Part shown: positions 6,078 to 12,897 of the stretch, one piece after another
Position numbering within the stretch: the stretch's first letter is position 1
How the letters are laid out: the number at the start of each line of letters is the position of its first letter
DNA from: Granulosicoccus sp964498925
GTDB lineage: Bacteria > Pseudomonadota > Gammaproteobacteria > Granulosicoccales > Granulosicoccaceae
Length of the DNA stretch: 12,897 nucleotides
NCBI GenBank assembly: GCA_964498925.1
Contig: CAZCKD010000095.1
Coordinates: 1-12,897, forward strand
Reading direction: 5' to 3'
Made by a program: the position numbers and the translations under genes
Notes under the pieces: model-generated
What the model saw: only the letters and a program-made list of their open reading frames with translations
The model's database searches: none
What the model was told of the DNA's origin: nothing

Positions 6078-7640
6078 GTGCTAATTGGTATTCCAACCGA
6101 AACGTATCCCGGTGAGAAACGTGTGGCGATGACGCCGGAAACGGCTAGCCATGTCCTTAAGTTAGGCCATGAACTATGTGTTCAAAGTGGCGCGGGACAG
6201 GCTGCCAATATTGCAGACGAACTTTATGCTGAGGCTGGCGTGCAGGTGCTTGCAGATGCTGCCGCTGTTTATGAAGCTGCGGACATTATCCTGAAAGTCC
6301 GTGCACCTCAATTATCGTCAGACGCTGGAAACGAAGTCGCGCTATTAAAACCGGGCACAGCGGTGTTGGGGTTTATCTGGCCTGCGCAAAACGAGGACTT
6401 AATGACTGCGCTAGCCGATAGAAAGGTAACGGTGCTGGCAATGGATTCGGTGCCGCGGTTATCCCGCGCTCAGAAAATGGATGCGCTTAGCTCCATGGCC
6501 AATATCGGTGGTTATCGCGCCGTCGTTGAAGCTGCAAATCAATTTGGCCGGTTTTTCACCGGGCAGATTACAGCTGCTGGCAAAGTACCACCTGCCAAGG
6601 TTTTGGTAATCGGTGCAGGTGTTGCTGGACTTGCAGCAATCGGTGCGGCTAGGGGAATGGGTGCCATTGTCAGAGCGTTCGATACTCGACCAGAAGCTGC
6701 GGAACAAGTTGAGAGTATGGGGGCTGAGTTCCTTATGCTCGATTTCTCGGATGATACAGACGGTGCCGGCGAGGGTGGCTATGCAAAAGTCATGAGCAAG
6801 GAGTTCATTGATGCAGAAATGGCTTTGTTCCGTGAGCAAGCCAAAGATGTGGATATCATCATTACCACAGCCTTAATACCTGGGAAGCCTGCGCCGGAAT
6901 TGATAACGACCGACATGGTTGAATCGATGAAGCCTGGCAGCGTTATCGTTGACTTGGCGGCCGAACGTGGGGGGAACTGTAAATTAACGCAAGCCGACAA
7001 AGTCGTGAAGCACGGTGAGGTTACCCTCATTGGCTACACCGATTTACCCAGTCGCATGGCTGCACAATCCAGTCAGCTCTACAGTACAAATCTACGGCAT
7101 TTACTCTCCGATTTGACGCCAAACAAGGACGGTCAAATTGATGTCAATATGGATGATGAAGTGATTCGTGGCGCAACAGTCATCAATGCCGGTGAAATTA
7201 CTTGGCCACCGCCGCCACCAAAATTATCGGCAGCTCCCGCAAAACCTGCGCCTGCCGCAGTCGCTGCACCTGTTGTCGCTGAAGAAGACAAGGGTATCAG
7301 CATGGCGGCCAGATTGATTGCCGCAGGCGTGGCAGCCTTGGCTCTGTTGTTGGTAGGGCGGGTAGCTCCTCCTGATTTTATGAGTCACTTTACGGTCTTT
7401 GTGCTCGCATGCTTCGTTGGTTATCAGGTGGTGTGGAGTGTCACCCCTGCACTACATACTCCTTTGATGAGTGTGACCAATGCCATCAGTGGCATTATTG
7501 TCGTGGGAGCCTTGTTGCAGATATCGTCAACGTCTGGTTTTGTCGTTTTTCTTGCGGCTATTGCTACGTTAATAGCCAGTATCAATATCACCGGTGGGTT
7601 CTTGGTAACCCAGCGCATGCTGAAAATGTTCAGGAAATAA
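6078..7640 (+). CDS. pntA: NAD(P) transhydrogenase subunit alpha
   Basis: PntA, with PntB, forms the inner-membrane proton-translocating transhydrogenase that uses the proton-motive force to reduce NADP+ with NADH. The 520-residue protein closely follows the E. coli layout (510 residues). The NAD-binding domain I (about 1-375) has GAGVAG at 179-184, RAFDTRPEAAEQVESMGAEF, DIIITTALIPGKPAPELIT and IGYTDLPSRMAAQSSQLY. A Pro/Ala-rich linker follows at about 377-408, beginning with five prolines at 377-381. The membrane part has four hydrophobic segments (roughly 411-433, 439-458, 470-485, 490-515), including HTPLMSVTNAISGIIVVGAL. The protein ends MLKMFRK, as in E. coli. Domain I and the membrane part are in one chain, unlike the split alphaproteobacterial form. 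The GTG start is set by TAGGAG six bases upstream. pntB begins 4 bases after the stop, so the two are co-transcribed. Confidence 0.97.
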   Translation: MLIGIPTETYPGEKRVAMTPETASHVLKLGHELCVQSGAGQAANIADELYAEAGVQVLADAAAVYEAADIILKVRAPQLSSDAGNEVALLKPGTAVLGFIWPAQNEDLMTALADRKVTVLAMDSVPRLSRAQKMDALSSMANIGGYRAVVEAANQFGRFFTGQITAAGKVPPAKVLVIGAGVAGLAAIGAARGMGAIVRAFDTRPEAAEQVESMGAEFLMLDFSDDTDGAGEGGYAKVMSKEFIDAEMALFREQAKDVDIIITTALIPGKPAPELITTDMVESMKPGSVIVDLAAERGGNCKLTQADKVVKHGEVTLIGYTDLPSRMAAQSSQLYSTNLRHLLSDLTPNKDGQIDVNMDDEVIRGATVINAGEITWPPPPPKLSAAPAKPAPAAVAAPVVAEEDKGISMAARLIAAGVAALALLLVGRVAPPDFMSHFTVFVLACFVGYQVVWSVTPALHTPLMSVTNAISGIIVVGALLQISSTSGFVVFLAAIATLIASINITGGFLVTQRMLKMFRK

Positions 7641-7644
7641 TAGG

Positions 7645-9078
7645 ATGAATAGTGGAATGGTTACAGCCGCATACATCATAGCGGCCATCCTGTTTATTTT
7701 AAGCCTTGCGGGTTTGTCGAAACAGGAAACCGCTAGGCAAGGAAATCAGGCGGGTATTGCCGGTATGGCGATAGCCGTACTAGCAACCGTCATTGGCGAT
7801 GGGGTTTCGAATTACGGCATCCTATTGGTCACTGTTGGTATTGGTGGGGTTATCGGTGCCGTCCTGGCAAAGCGAGTCGAAATGACTGAAATGCCAGAGT
7901 TGGTGGCTATCCTGCACAGCTTTGTCGGTATGGCTGCAGTGCTGGTGGGTTTTGCCAGCTATCTAACACCGGATTCCTTCTACGTTGGTGCGGAAAAAAC
8001 AATTCACGATGTAGAAATATATCTGGGTGTTCTTATCGGTGCGCTGACTTTTACCGGATCTGTTGTGGCCTTTGGAAAACTCAGCGGAAAATTATCCAGC
8101 CAGCCTTTGATTTTACCTGGCCGCCATTTATTGAATTTAGGTATTGGCGTCGCTTGTTTGATTTTATTGTTTTTCTTTATTGGTTCCGCGCCTGATTCTG
8201 GCGTTGGTGCATACGATCAGAATAGTACAACTGCTGGCACCGTGATTTTAGTGCTGATGACACTCTTGGCTTTCGCGTTTGGCGTACACATGGTTATGGC
8301 CATCGGCGGTGCTGATATGCCGGTAGTTATCTCCATGCTTAATAGTTATTCAGGATGGGCTGCTGCAGCCACTGGATTTATGCTTTCAAATGATCTGTTG
8401 ATTGTGGTCGGTGCTCTGGTGGGGTCCAGCGGCGCTATCCTAAGCTACATCATGTGTCGTGCAATGAATCGTAAATTTCTCAGCGTCATTATGGGCGGAT
8501 GGGGAGACGCTGCCCCCAGTGCCGGTGGAGATGATTCTGATGGAGAACAGGGTGAAGTGGTTGCCATCACGGCCGACGAAGTGGCTGCACTGTGCAAGGA
8601 TTCCGGTTCGGTGGTAATTGTGCCCGGCTACGGAATGGCAGTGGCCCATGCCCAGCATCCGGTATCTGAACTGACCAATAAGCTGAAAAGTGCCGGAGTG
8701 GACGTGCGATTTGCCATTCACCCGGTGGCCGGACGCATGCCCGGACATATGAATGTATTGCTAGCAGAAGCAAACGTGCCCTACGATCTCGTGTTGGAAA
8801 TGGACGAGATTAATGACGATTTGCCTGAGACGGATGTTGTCATTGTTATTGGCGCTAATGACATTGTTAACCCTTCTGCGCTGGAGAATCCCAACAGCCC
8901 TATCGCAGGAATGCCAGTGTTGGAAGTATGGAATGCAAAGACAGTGATTGTGTCAAAGCGATCAATGGCTACAGGTTATGCCGGTGTGGATAATCCGCTG
9001 TTTTTCAGGGAAAATACACGTATGTTGTTTGGCGATGCTAAAGACAGCGTGAACGGCATACTGGCAGATCTCTCTTAG
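7645..9078 (+). CDS. pntB: NAD(P) transhydrogenase subunit beta
   Basis: PntB provides the rest of the proton channel and the NADP(H)-binding domain of the transhydrogenase. The 477-residue protein begins MNSGMVTAAYIIAAILFILS, matching the E. coli start. Hydrophobic segments fill about residues 1-280 (domain II), including the conserved EMPELVAILHSFVGMAA segment. After a short acidic linker (about 290-308) comes domain III, with GYGMAVAHAQH from residue 328, GRMPGHMNVLLAEANVPYD, GANDIVNPSA from 403, and KRSMATGYAGVDNP from 438, the NADP-binding elements. One position reads His in AVAHAQ where E. coli has Gln, a mild change. AGGA at 7632-7635 inside the end of pntA gives a ribosome site 9 bases before ATG 7645. 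The gene is convergent with putA; 39 bases separate the two stop codons. Confidence 0.97.
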   Translation: MNSGMVTAAYIIAAILFILSLAGLSKQETARQGNQAGIAGMAIAVLATVIGDGVSNYGILLVTVGIGGVIGAVLAKRVEMTEMPELVAILHSFVGMAAVLVGFASYLTPDSFYVGAEKTIHDVEIYLGVLIGALTFTGSVVAFGKLSGKLSSQPLILPGRHLLNLGIGVACLILLFFFIGSAPDSGVGAYDQNSTTAGTVILVLMTLLAFAFGVHMVMAIGGADMPVVISMLNSYSGWAAAATGFMLSNDLLIVVGALVGSSGAILSYIMCRAMNRKFLSVIMGGWGDAAPSAGGDDSDGEQGEVVAITADEVAALCKDSGSVVIVPGYGMAVAHAQHPVSELTNKLKSAGVDVRFAIHPVAGRMPGHMNVLLAEANVPYDLVLEMDEINDDLPETDVVIVIGANDIVNPSALENPNSPIAGMPVLEVWNAKTVIVSKRSMATGYAGVDNPLFFRENTRMLFGDAKDSVNGILADLS

Positions 9079-9100
9079 TAATTATGTAGTCGCTAGTGCA

Positions 9101-9136
9101 TGGATCTGTTGATGGCCTTATTCATCAACAGATCCA
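9101..9136. terminator. Perfect 14-bp hairpin over the putA stop, between convergent pntB and putA
   Basis: TGGATCTGTTGATG at 9101-9114 and CATCAACAGATCCA at 9123-9136 are perfectly complementary around an 8-base loop; two more pairs (GC/GC) extend it beyond one A-A mismatch. The loop contains the putA stop codon (9118-9120), and the right arm encodes the last PutA residues. No T-tract follows on either strand. It may act as a bidirectional 3' stabiliser or terminator for both transcripts. Confidence 0.6.
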
Positions 9137-12100
9137 AGCAGACTCGCGTTGCCACCTGCGGCGGTCGTATCAATACAAACGTGGCGCTCATGGAAAAACC
9201 TGCCGGGGTCGTCGGTATTGTCGATCAACGGAATTAATTCTCCGTCACTCATCGCCATTTTCTGACGATAACTCAACAGCGTTCTATCAATAGCATCTGG
9301 AGCCAGTACAAGCTTTGCTTGATGCTTGTCTATTAATGACAATAGCGAATGCTCGGCAGAATGAACATCTACTGAAATACAGTGGCAGCCGTAAGTGTCA
9401 AGCGTACGTGTAATGTTTTCAATACGCGCCGGATCGCTACTGATTAACAACACAGGCGAGCGCGGGACGACGTTCCAGTGATTACTCTCACCCGTGGGGC
9501 CTGGCAATACTAATCCGTTGTTATTGGTGTTATCAGTGGGCAGTGTTGTACTCGGTGCCGCCGCGTTCATAAGCCTGGAGACATACCATGGCCCTCCGGC
9601 TTTCGGTCCCGTGCCAGACAAGCCTTCACCGCCAAAGGGCTGCGAACCGACAACAGCTCCTATCTGATTTCGATTGACGTATACGTTGCCAGCATGAATG
9701 CTATCGACAACATGCTGAACTCTATCGTCAATTCTCGTATGTAATCCGAAGGTCAGGCCGTAACCACTGTGATTGATATCGTCGATCGTGGACTCAATGT
9801 CCTTGGCGTCAAACGAAGCAATATGCAGTACTGGGCCAAAAATTTCTTCAGGTAAATCTGAAATGCTATTGACGCTGATCAGAGTAGGGCGCACCCATAG
9901 TGAAGAGTCACTACGTTGGGCTGCTTGGTTTAACGGACTTTGATGAATAAGATTTCCATTGTCAGCATGCGCCTTAATGTGGCGCTTGATTTTATCGCTG
10001 GCGGTTTGATTAATTACCGGGCCAACATCGGTTGAGATGTTCCAGGGATCTCCGATGGTCATGCAATCCATCGCACCAGTGAGCATGCTTAATAATCTCT
10101 CCTTGGCTTCCTCCTGAACATACAGCATGCGAAGCGCTGAGCAACGTTGTCCAGCGCTTTGAAATGCTGAAGCTAAGGTATCTCTCACCACTTGTTCCGT
10201 TAGCGCAGAACTATCAACGATCATTGCATTGATGCCTCCGGTTTCCGCCATTAATAGCGGATTGGGAGTTGCTCCTTGTTCAATGTCTTCATCAGTGCGG
10301 GATGCCAGGGAACGTTCAATATGACGACTCGTCATCGTAGAGCCTGTAAAACACACGGCATTGACTAATGGTGATTGAGTGAGTTGTTTTCCAACGGATG
10401 CACCATCACCGACTAACAGCTGCAAAGCAAAGCGAGGAATACCAGCTTCGAGCAGTAAGCTAACGGCACGCGCGGCAATCAAAGGTGTTTGTTCGGCAGG
10501 TTTTGCCATGACGACATTGCCGGCAACCAATGCGCCTGCAACTTGTCCGGTAAATATAGCGAGTGGAAAATTCCAGGGGCTGATGCAGACAACGACGCCG
10601 TGCGCGTTTGAGACGTTAACGGGTGATGCTGCGTTAAGCCCTCTAGCATCAGCCGCGTAGTAGCGAAGAAAATCCACCGCCTCCCGTACCTCGGAAATTG
10701 CATCCGTCAAGGTTTTTCCGGCTTCTCTGCAAAGGAGTGCGCAGAGTTCTGCAGTTGCATTTTCGAAAGCGTTCGCAGCAGATTCTAATGCGGCTGCACG
10801 CTCGCTCACGGGAGTACGTTGCCATGTTGTTTTCATGGCATCAGCTGATTTTAATGCGTGCAACACATCGTCATGCGATGTGTAACTAACCGTACCTACG
10901 ATGTCCTTTGGATTGGCCGGTGAATGAACGGGCGTTACCTTTTCCGAAACAGCAGCGTTTGGCGCGTGATCGAATAACACGGAGGATGCCGTCCATTGTT
11001 TATGCCGATAATCCTTGCGCTCATCGATAAGTTTGCCTATTGATGCCGGGTCATTGATTCGAAACCCTTTCGAGTTTTTGCGATGAGGCTGATACAAGTC
11101 CATTGGATGAAGGATCTTGGGATGTTCGAAGGAGCTAGACTGCCGCGCTAGTCTGACAGGGCATTTCACGACGATTTTAGATGGGATACGTTCATCCACA
11201 ATTTGGTTGACGAAAGAACTATTTGCACCGTTCTCGAGTAGTCGTCTAACAAGATAAGCGAGTAGGTCTCTATGCGCCCCCACTGGTGCGTAGATTCGGC
11301 AGCGGGTCGAAGCGTCTTTGCGAACTGTTTCATGTAAGGACTCACCCATACCGTGCAAGCGCTGAAATTCATAGTGCTCCGTATCGGAACCTGCCATTAA
11401 CCGAATAGCCGTGACACTGTGTGCGTTGTGAGTTGCAAATTGCGGGTAGATTCGATGTCGATTCGCGAGAAGTTTTTCAGCACAAGCGAGGTAGCTGACA
11501 TCGGTATTTTCTTTTTTGGTAAATACCGGAAAAGAGGCCAAGCCCAGTTCCTGTGCTTGCTTAATTTCGCTATCCCAGTAAGCCCCTTTGACCAGACGAA
11601 CCATGATTTTGCGATCGTAGCGTTCTGCTGCAGCAAGCAACCAATCAATGACCGGCATGGCTCGTCGACTATAGGCTTGCACAACGATACCGAGGCCATC
11701 CCATCCGGCGAGTTGATCGTCAGCCAATAGTTTTTCAATAACATCAAGAGAGAGATCGAGACGATCTGCTTCTTCTGCATCAATGTTAAAACCGATATCA
11801 GACTTGGCCGCCATTCGCGCTAAGATTTGTACGGAGCTGAAAAGCTCTGTCAGAACAGCGTTGCGATGGGTACTCTCATAGCGCGGATGAAGGGCCGAGA
11901 GCTTCACGGAAATACCGGGCTTATCGCGGATGCTCGCACCCTTCACCTGAGCCAACCGGGCTATAGCGTTGGCATAAGAGTCGTGGTATCGCTTTGCATC
12001 GGACAAGGTATAGGCTGCCTCACCGAGCATATCGTAAGAATAGGTATAGCCTGCAGACTCTTGAGCTTTTGCTTCAGCGACGGCCTGATTGATATCTTCG

Positions 12101-12642
12101 CCCAGCACAAACTGTTTGCCGAGTAACTTCATGGCTTGGGCGACTGCTGTTCTTATCAGTGGCTCGCCAGCTCTCTTCAGTAGTGAGCTTATTGCGCTTG
12201 TCGGACTTTCCGAGTCATCGAGCAATCGTCCGGTTAACATTAGCGCCCATGTTGATGCATTGACCAGTGGTGAACTGGATTGCCCCAAATGGGCTGACCA
12301 ATTTGATGAATCCAGCTTATCGGCGATGAGTTCGTCAATGGTGATTGCATCGGGCACCCTAAGTAGCGCTTCTGCAAGGCACATCAGTCCGACGCCCTCG
12401 GGTGTCGACAGTCCATACTCGGCTAGAAACGCTTCCATAAGCGTCGGGTCGTTGTTGGCCCGCAGTTTGTCGACCAATTGTTCTGCTTGGTCACCGATTG
12501 AATCTAATACTGTGTCTGACACCGTCAGTTGAGCAAGTAATTCTTCCACAACGTCGGCTTCGGGCATACCATAGCGGCTCCGCAACTTTGTTCTCAGTTC
12601 ATCGAGTTCGTCAGGACTTTTTGATGGGCTTGGGTGAGTCAT
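9118..12642 (-). CDS. putA: Bifunctional proline dehydrogenase / P5C dehydrogenase PutA (no RHH domain)
   Basis: PutA oxidises proline to pyrroline-5-carboxylate with FAD, passing electrons to membrane quinone, and then to glutamate with NAD+. The 1174-residue chain has a helical N-terminal part (about 1-240), a PRODH barrel (about 240-490: GISVKLSALHP with K247, DAEEADRL with D288, MVRLVKGAYWD, RIYAPVG, YLVRRLLENGANSSF with R466/R467), and a P5CDH domain (about 560-1030: ISPWNFP, K714, FTGS, E800 in MAETGG, and the catalytic C834 in GQRCSAL). A C-terminal domain (about 1040-1174) ends with the AAGGNASLLG tail motif. The ribbon-helix-helix DNA-binding domain of E. coli PutA (1320 residues) is absent, so this looks like a type B PutA that cannot repress its own gene. 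No clear Shine-Dalgarno precedes ATG 12642; the next Met (codon 26) has GGAG nearby, so the start is moderately uncertain. Confidence 0.96.
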   Translation of the reverse strand: MTHPSPSKSPDELDELRTKLRSRYGMPEADVVEELLAQLTVSDTVLDSIGDQAEQLVDKLRANNDPTLMEAFLAEYGLSTPEGVGLMCLAEALLRVPDAITIDELIADKLDSSNWSAHLGQSSSPLVNASTWALMLTGRLLDDSESPTSAISSLLKRAGEPLIRTAVAQAMKLLGKQFVLGEDINQAVAEAKAQESAGYTYSYDMLGEAAYTLSDAKRYHDSYANAIARLAQVKGASIRDKPGISVKLSALHPRYESTHRNAVLTELFSSVQILARMAAKSDIGFNIDAEEADRLDLSLDVIEKLLADDQLAGWDGLGIVVQAYSRRAMPVIDWLLAAAERYDRKIMVRLVKGAYWDSEIKQAQELGLASFPVFTKKENTDVSYLACAEKLLANRHRIYPQFATHNAHSVTAIRLMAGSDTEHYEFQRLHGMGESLHETVRKDASTRCRIYAPVGAHRDLLAYLVRRLLENGANSSFVNQIVDERIPSKIVVKCPVRLARQSSSFEHPKILHPMDLYQPHRKNSKGFRINDPASIGKLIDERKDYRHKQWTASSVLFDHAPNAAVSEKVTPVHSPANPKDIVGTVSYTSHDDVLHALKSADAMKTTWQRTPVSERAAALESAANAFENATAELCALLCREAGKTLTDAISEVREAVDFLRYYAADARGLNAASPVNVSNAHGVVVCISPWNFPLAIFTGQVAGALVAGNVVMAKPAEQTPLIAARAVSLLLEAGIPRFALQLLVGDGASVGKQLTQSPLVNAVCFTGSTMTSRHIERSLASRTDEDIEQGATPNPLLMAETGGINAMIVDSSALTEQVVRDTLASAFQSAGQRCSALRMLYVQEEAKERLLSMLTGAMDCMTIGDPWNISTDVGPVINQTASDKIKRHIKAHADNGNLIHQSPLNQAAQRSDSSLWVRPTLISVNSISDLPEEIFGPVLHIASFDAKDIESTIDDINHSGYGLTFGLHTRIDDRVQHVVDSIHAGNVYVNRNQIGAVVGSQPFGGEGLSGTGPKAGGPWYVSRLMNAAAPSTTLPTDNTNNNGLVLPGPTGESNHWNVVPRSPVLLISSDPARIENITRTLDTYGCHCISVDVHSAEHSLLSLIDKHQAKLVLAPDAIDRTLLSYRQKMAMSDGELIPLIDNTDDPGRFFHERHVCIDTTAAGGNASLLGSVDE

Positions 12643-12675
12643 CGCACTGGCTTGGTTAGTTGAAAGTGAACGAGT

Positions 12676-12696
12676 ATCATCACGAGCGGTGATGAT
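12676..12696. promoter_or_regulatory. Perfect dyad upstream of putA (candidate operator or leader hairpin)
   Basis: ATCATCAC at 12676-12683 and GTGATGAT at 12689-12696 form an exact 8-bp inverted repeat with a 5-base spacer, 33 bases upstream of the putA start codon. Position and symmetry suit a regulator binding site or a 5' leader hairpin. The regulator is unknown. Confidence 0.45.
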
Positions 12697-12848
12697 TCAG
12701 TATGAAGTTAAATCATCGGGCGAATGGGCTGTAAAGGTGCTTTTGGTGGAATAATAGTCCTTATATTTGTGTAAAAAAGACGAAAAAACTCTATATGTCT
12801 GATTTAGTGCTTTTATTGCCTTTCTGTTCCTATGTGTAAACATCTGGT
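12697..12848. other. A+T-rich divergent promoter region for putA and the gene at 12849
   Basis: This non-coding stretch has several A and T runs, mainly at 12751-12820, as expected for a divergent promoter region. I could not pick -35/-10 pairs with confidence for either direction. Confidence 0.4.
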
Positions 12849-12897
12849 ATGAAAATTCTTTATGTCGCTGTCCACCGGCACAAAGGCTGGGGGGCAG
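12849..12897 (+). CDS. Probable 5' end of a gene (first 16 codons), function unknown
   Basis: ATG 12849 opens a frame to the window edge that begins MKILYVAVHRHKGWGA. The hydrophobic beta-strand after the start resembles the first strand of a Rossmann-type or glycosyltransferase-like fold, but 16 residues are too few to name a family. An in-frame TAA at 12837-12839 makes this ATG the earliest possible ATG start in the frame. There is no good Shine-Dalgarno. It is divergent from putA. Confidence 0.45.
   Translation, partial: MKILYVAVHRHKGWGA

Noticed and set aside
9118..12642. Long open frames on the + strand opposite putA (for example 12089-12532)
   Set aside because: They are shadows of the PutA coding sequence, with no ribosome sites or recognisable products.

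Overview
The window looks like a chromosomal segment of a Gammaproteobacterium, probably marine or saline, and probably from a draft or metagenome assembly because it contains a 100-N scaffold gap. The evidence is an E. coli-like two-gene pntA/pntB set, a long bifunctional PutA, HemC, and a DgcN/DgcA pair, which is best known from marine Proteobacteria. No mobile element, CRISPR array, rRNA or tRNA was recognised. Most genes are ordinary metabolic genes, and I did not find a convincing new defence or mobile system.

Layout: (1) 2-1258, the 3' part of a secreted-type di-haem c-type cytochrome (RoxA/MauG-like superfamily), + strand. (2) 1453-3440, dgcN-dgcA, a tight two-gene unit for D-glutamate catabolism through N-acetylated intermediates. 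(3) 3452-3483, a terminator hairpin shared with the convergent gene at 3492-4178 (- strand), which encodes a membrane-anchored, LEA-like, low-complexity protein of unknown function. (4) 4179-4576, a non-coding divergent region with small dyads. (5) 4577-5733, hemC, cut near its 3' end by the gap at 5570-5669. The gap edges carry the same 55 bases, so the gap is probably a false break and hemC probably closes as a 333-residue protein. (6) 5734-6077, an A+T-rich spacer where hemD might have been expected; it carries several hairpins, including a terminator-like one facing the - strand. (7) 6078-9078, pntA-pntB, the proton-translocating transhydrogenase. (8) 9118-12642, putA on the - strand, convergent with pntB; a 14-bp perfect hairpin sits over the putA stop codon. 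(9) 12643-12897, the putA upstream region, with a perfect dyad and a probable divergent gene start at 12849.

How the genes relate: DgcN/DgcA turn D-glutamate into N-acetyl-L-glutamate. PutA oxidises proline to L-glutamate, feeding electrons to quinone and producing NADH. PntAB uses the proton-motive force to move hydride from NADH to NADP+. HemC makes hydroxymethylbilane for haem, which in this class starts from glutamate and would be needed by the c-type cytochrome. The shared glutamate/redox theme is suggestive only; the genes lie in separate transcription units.
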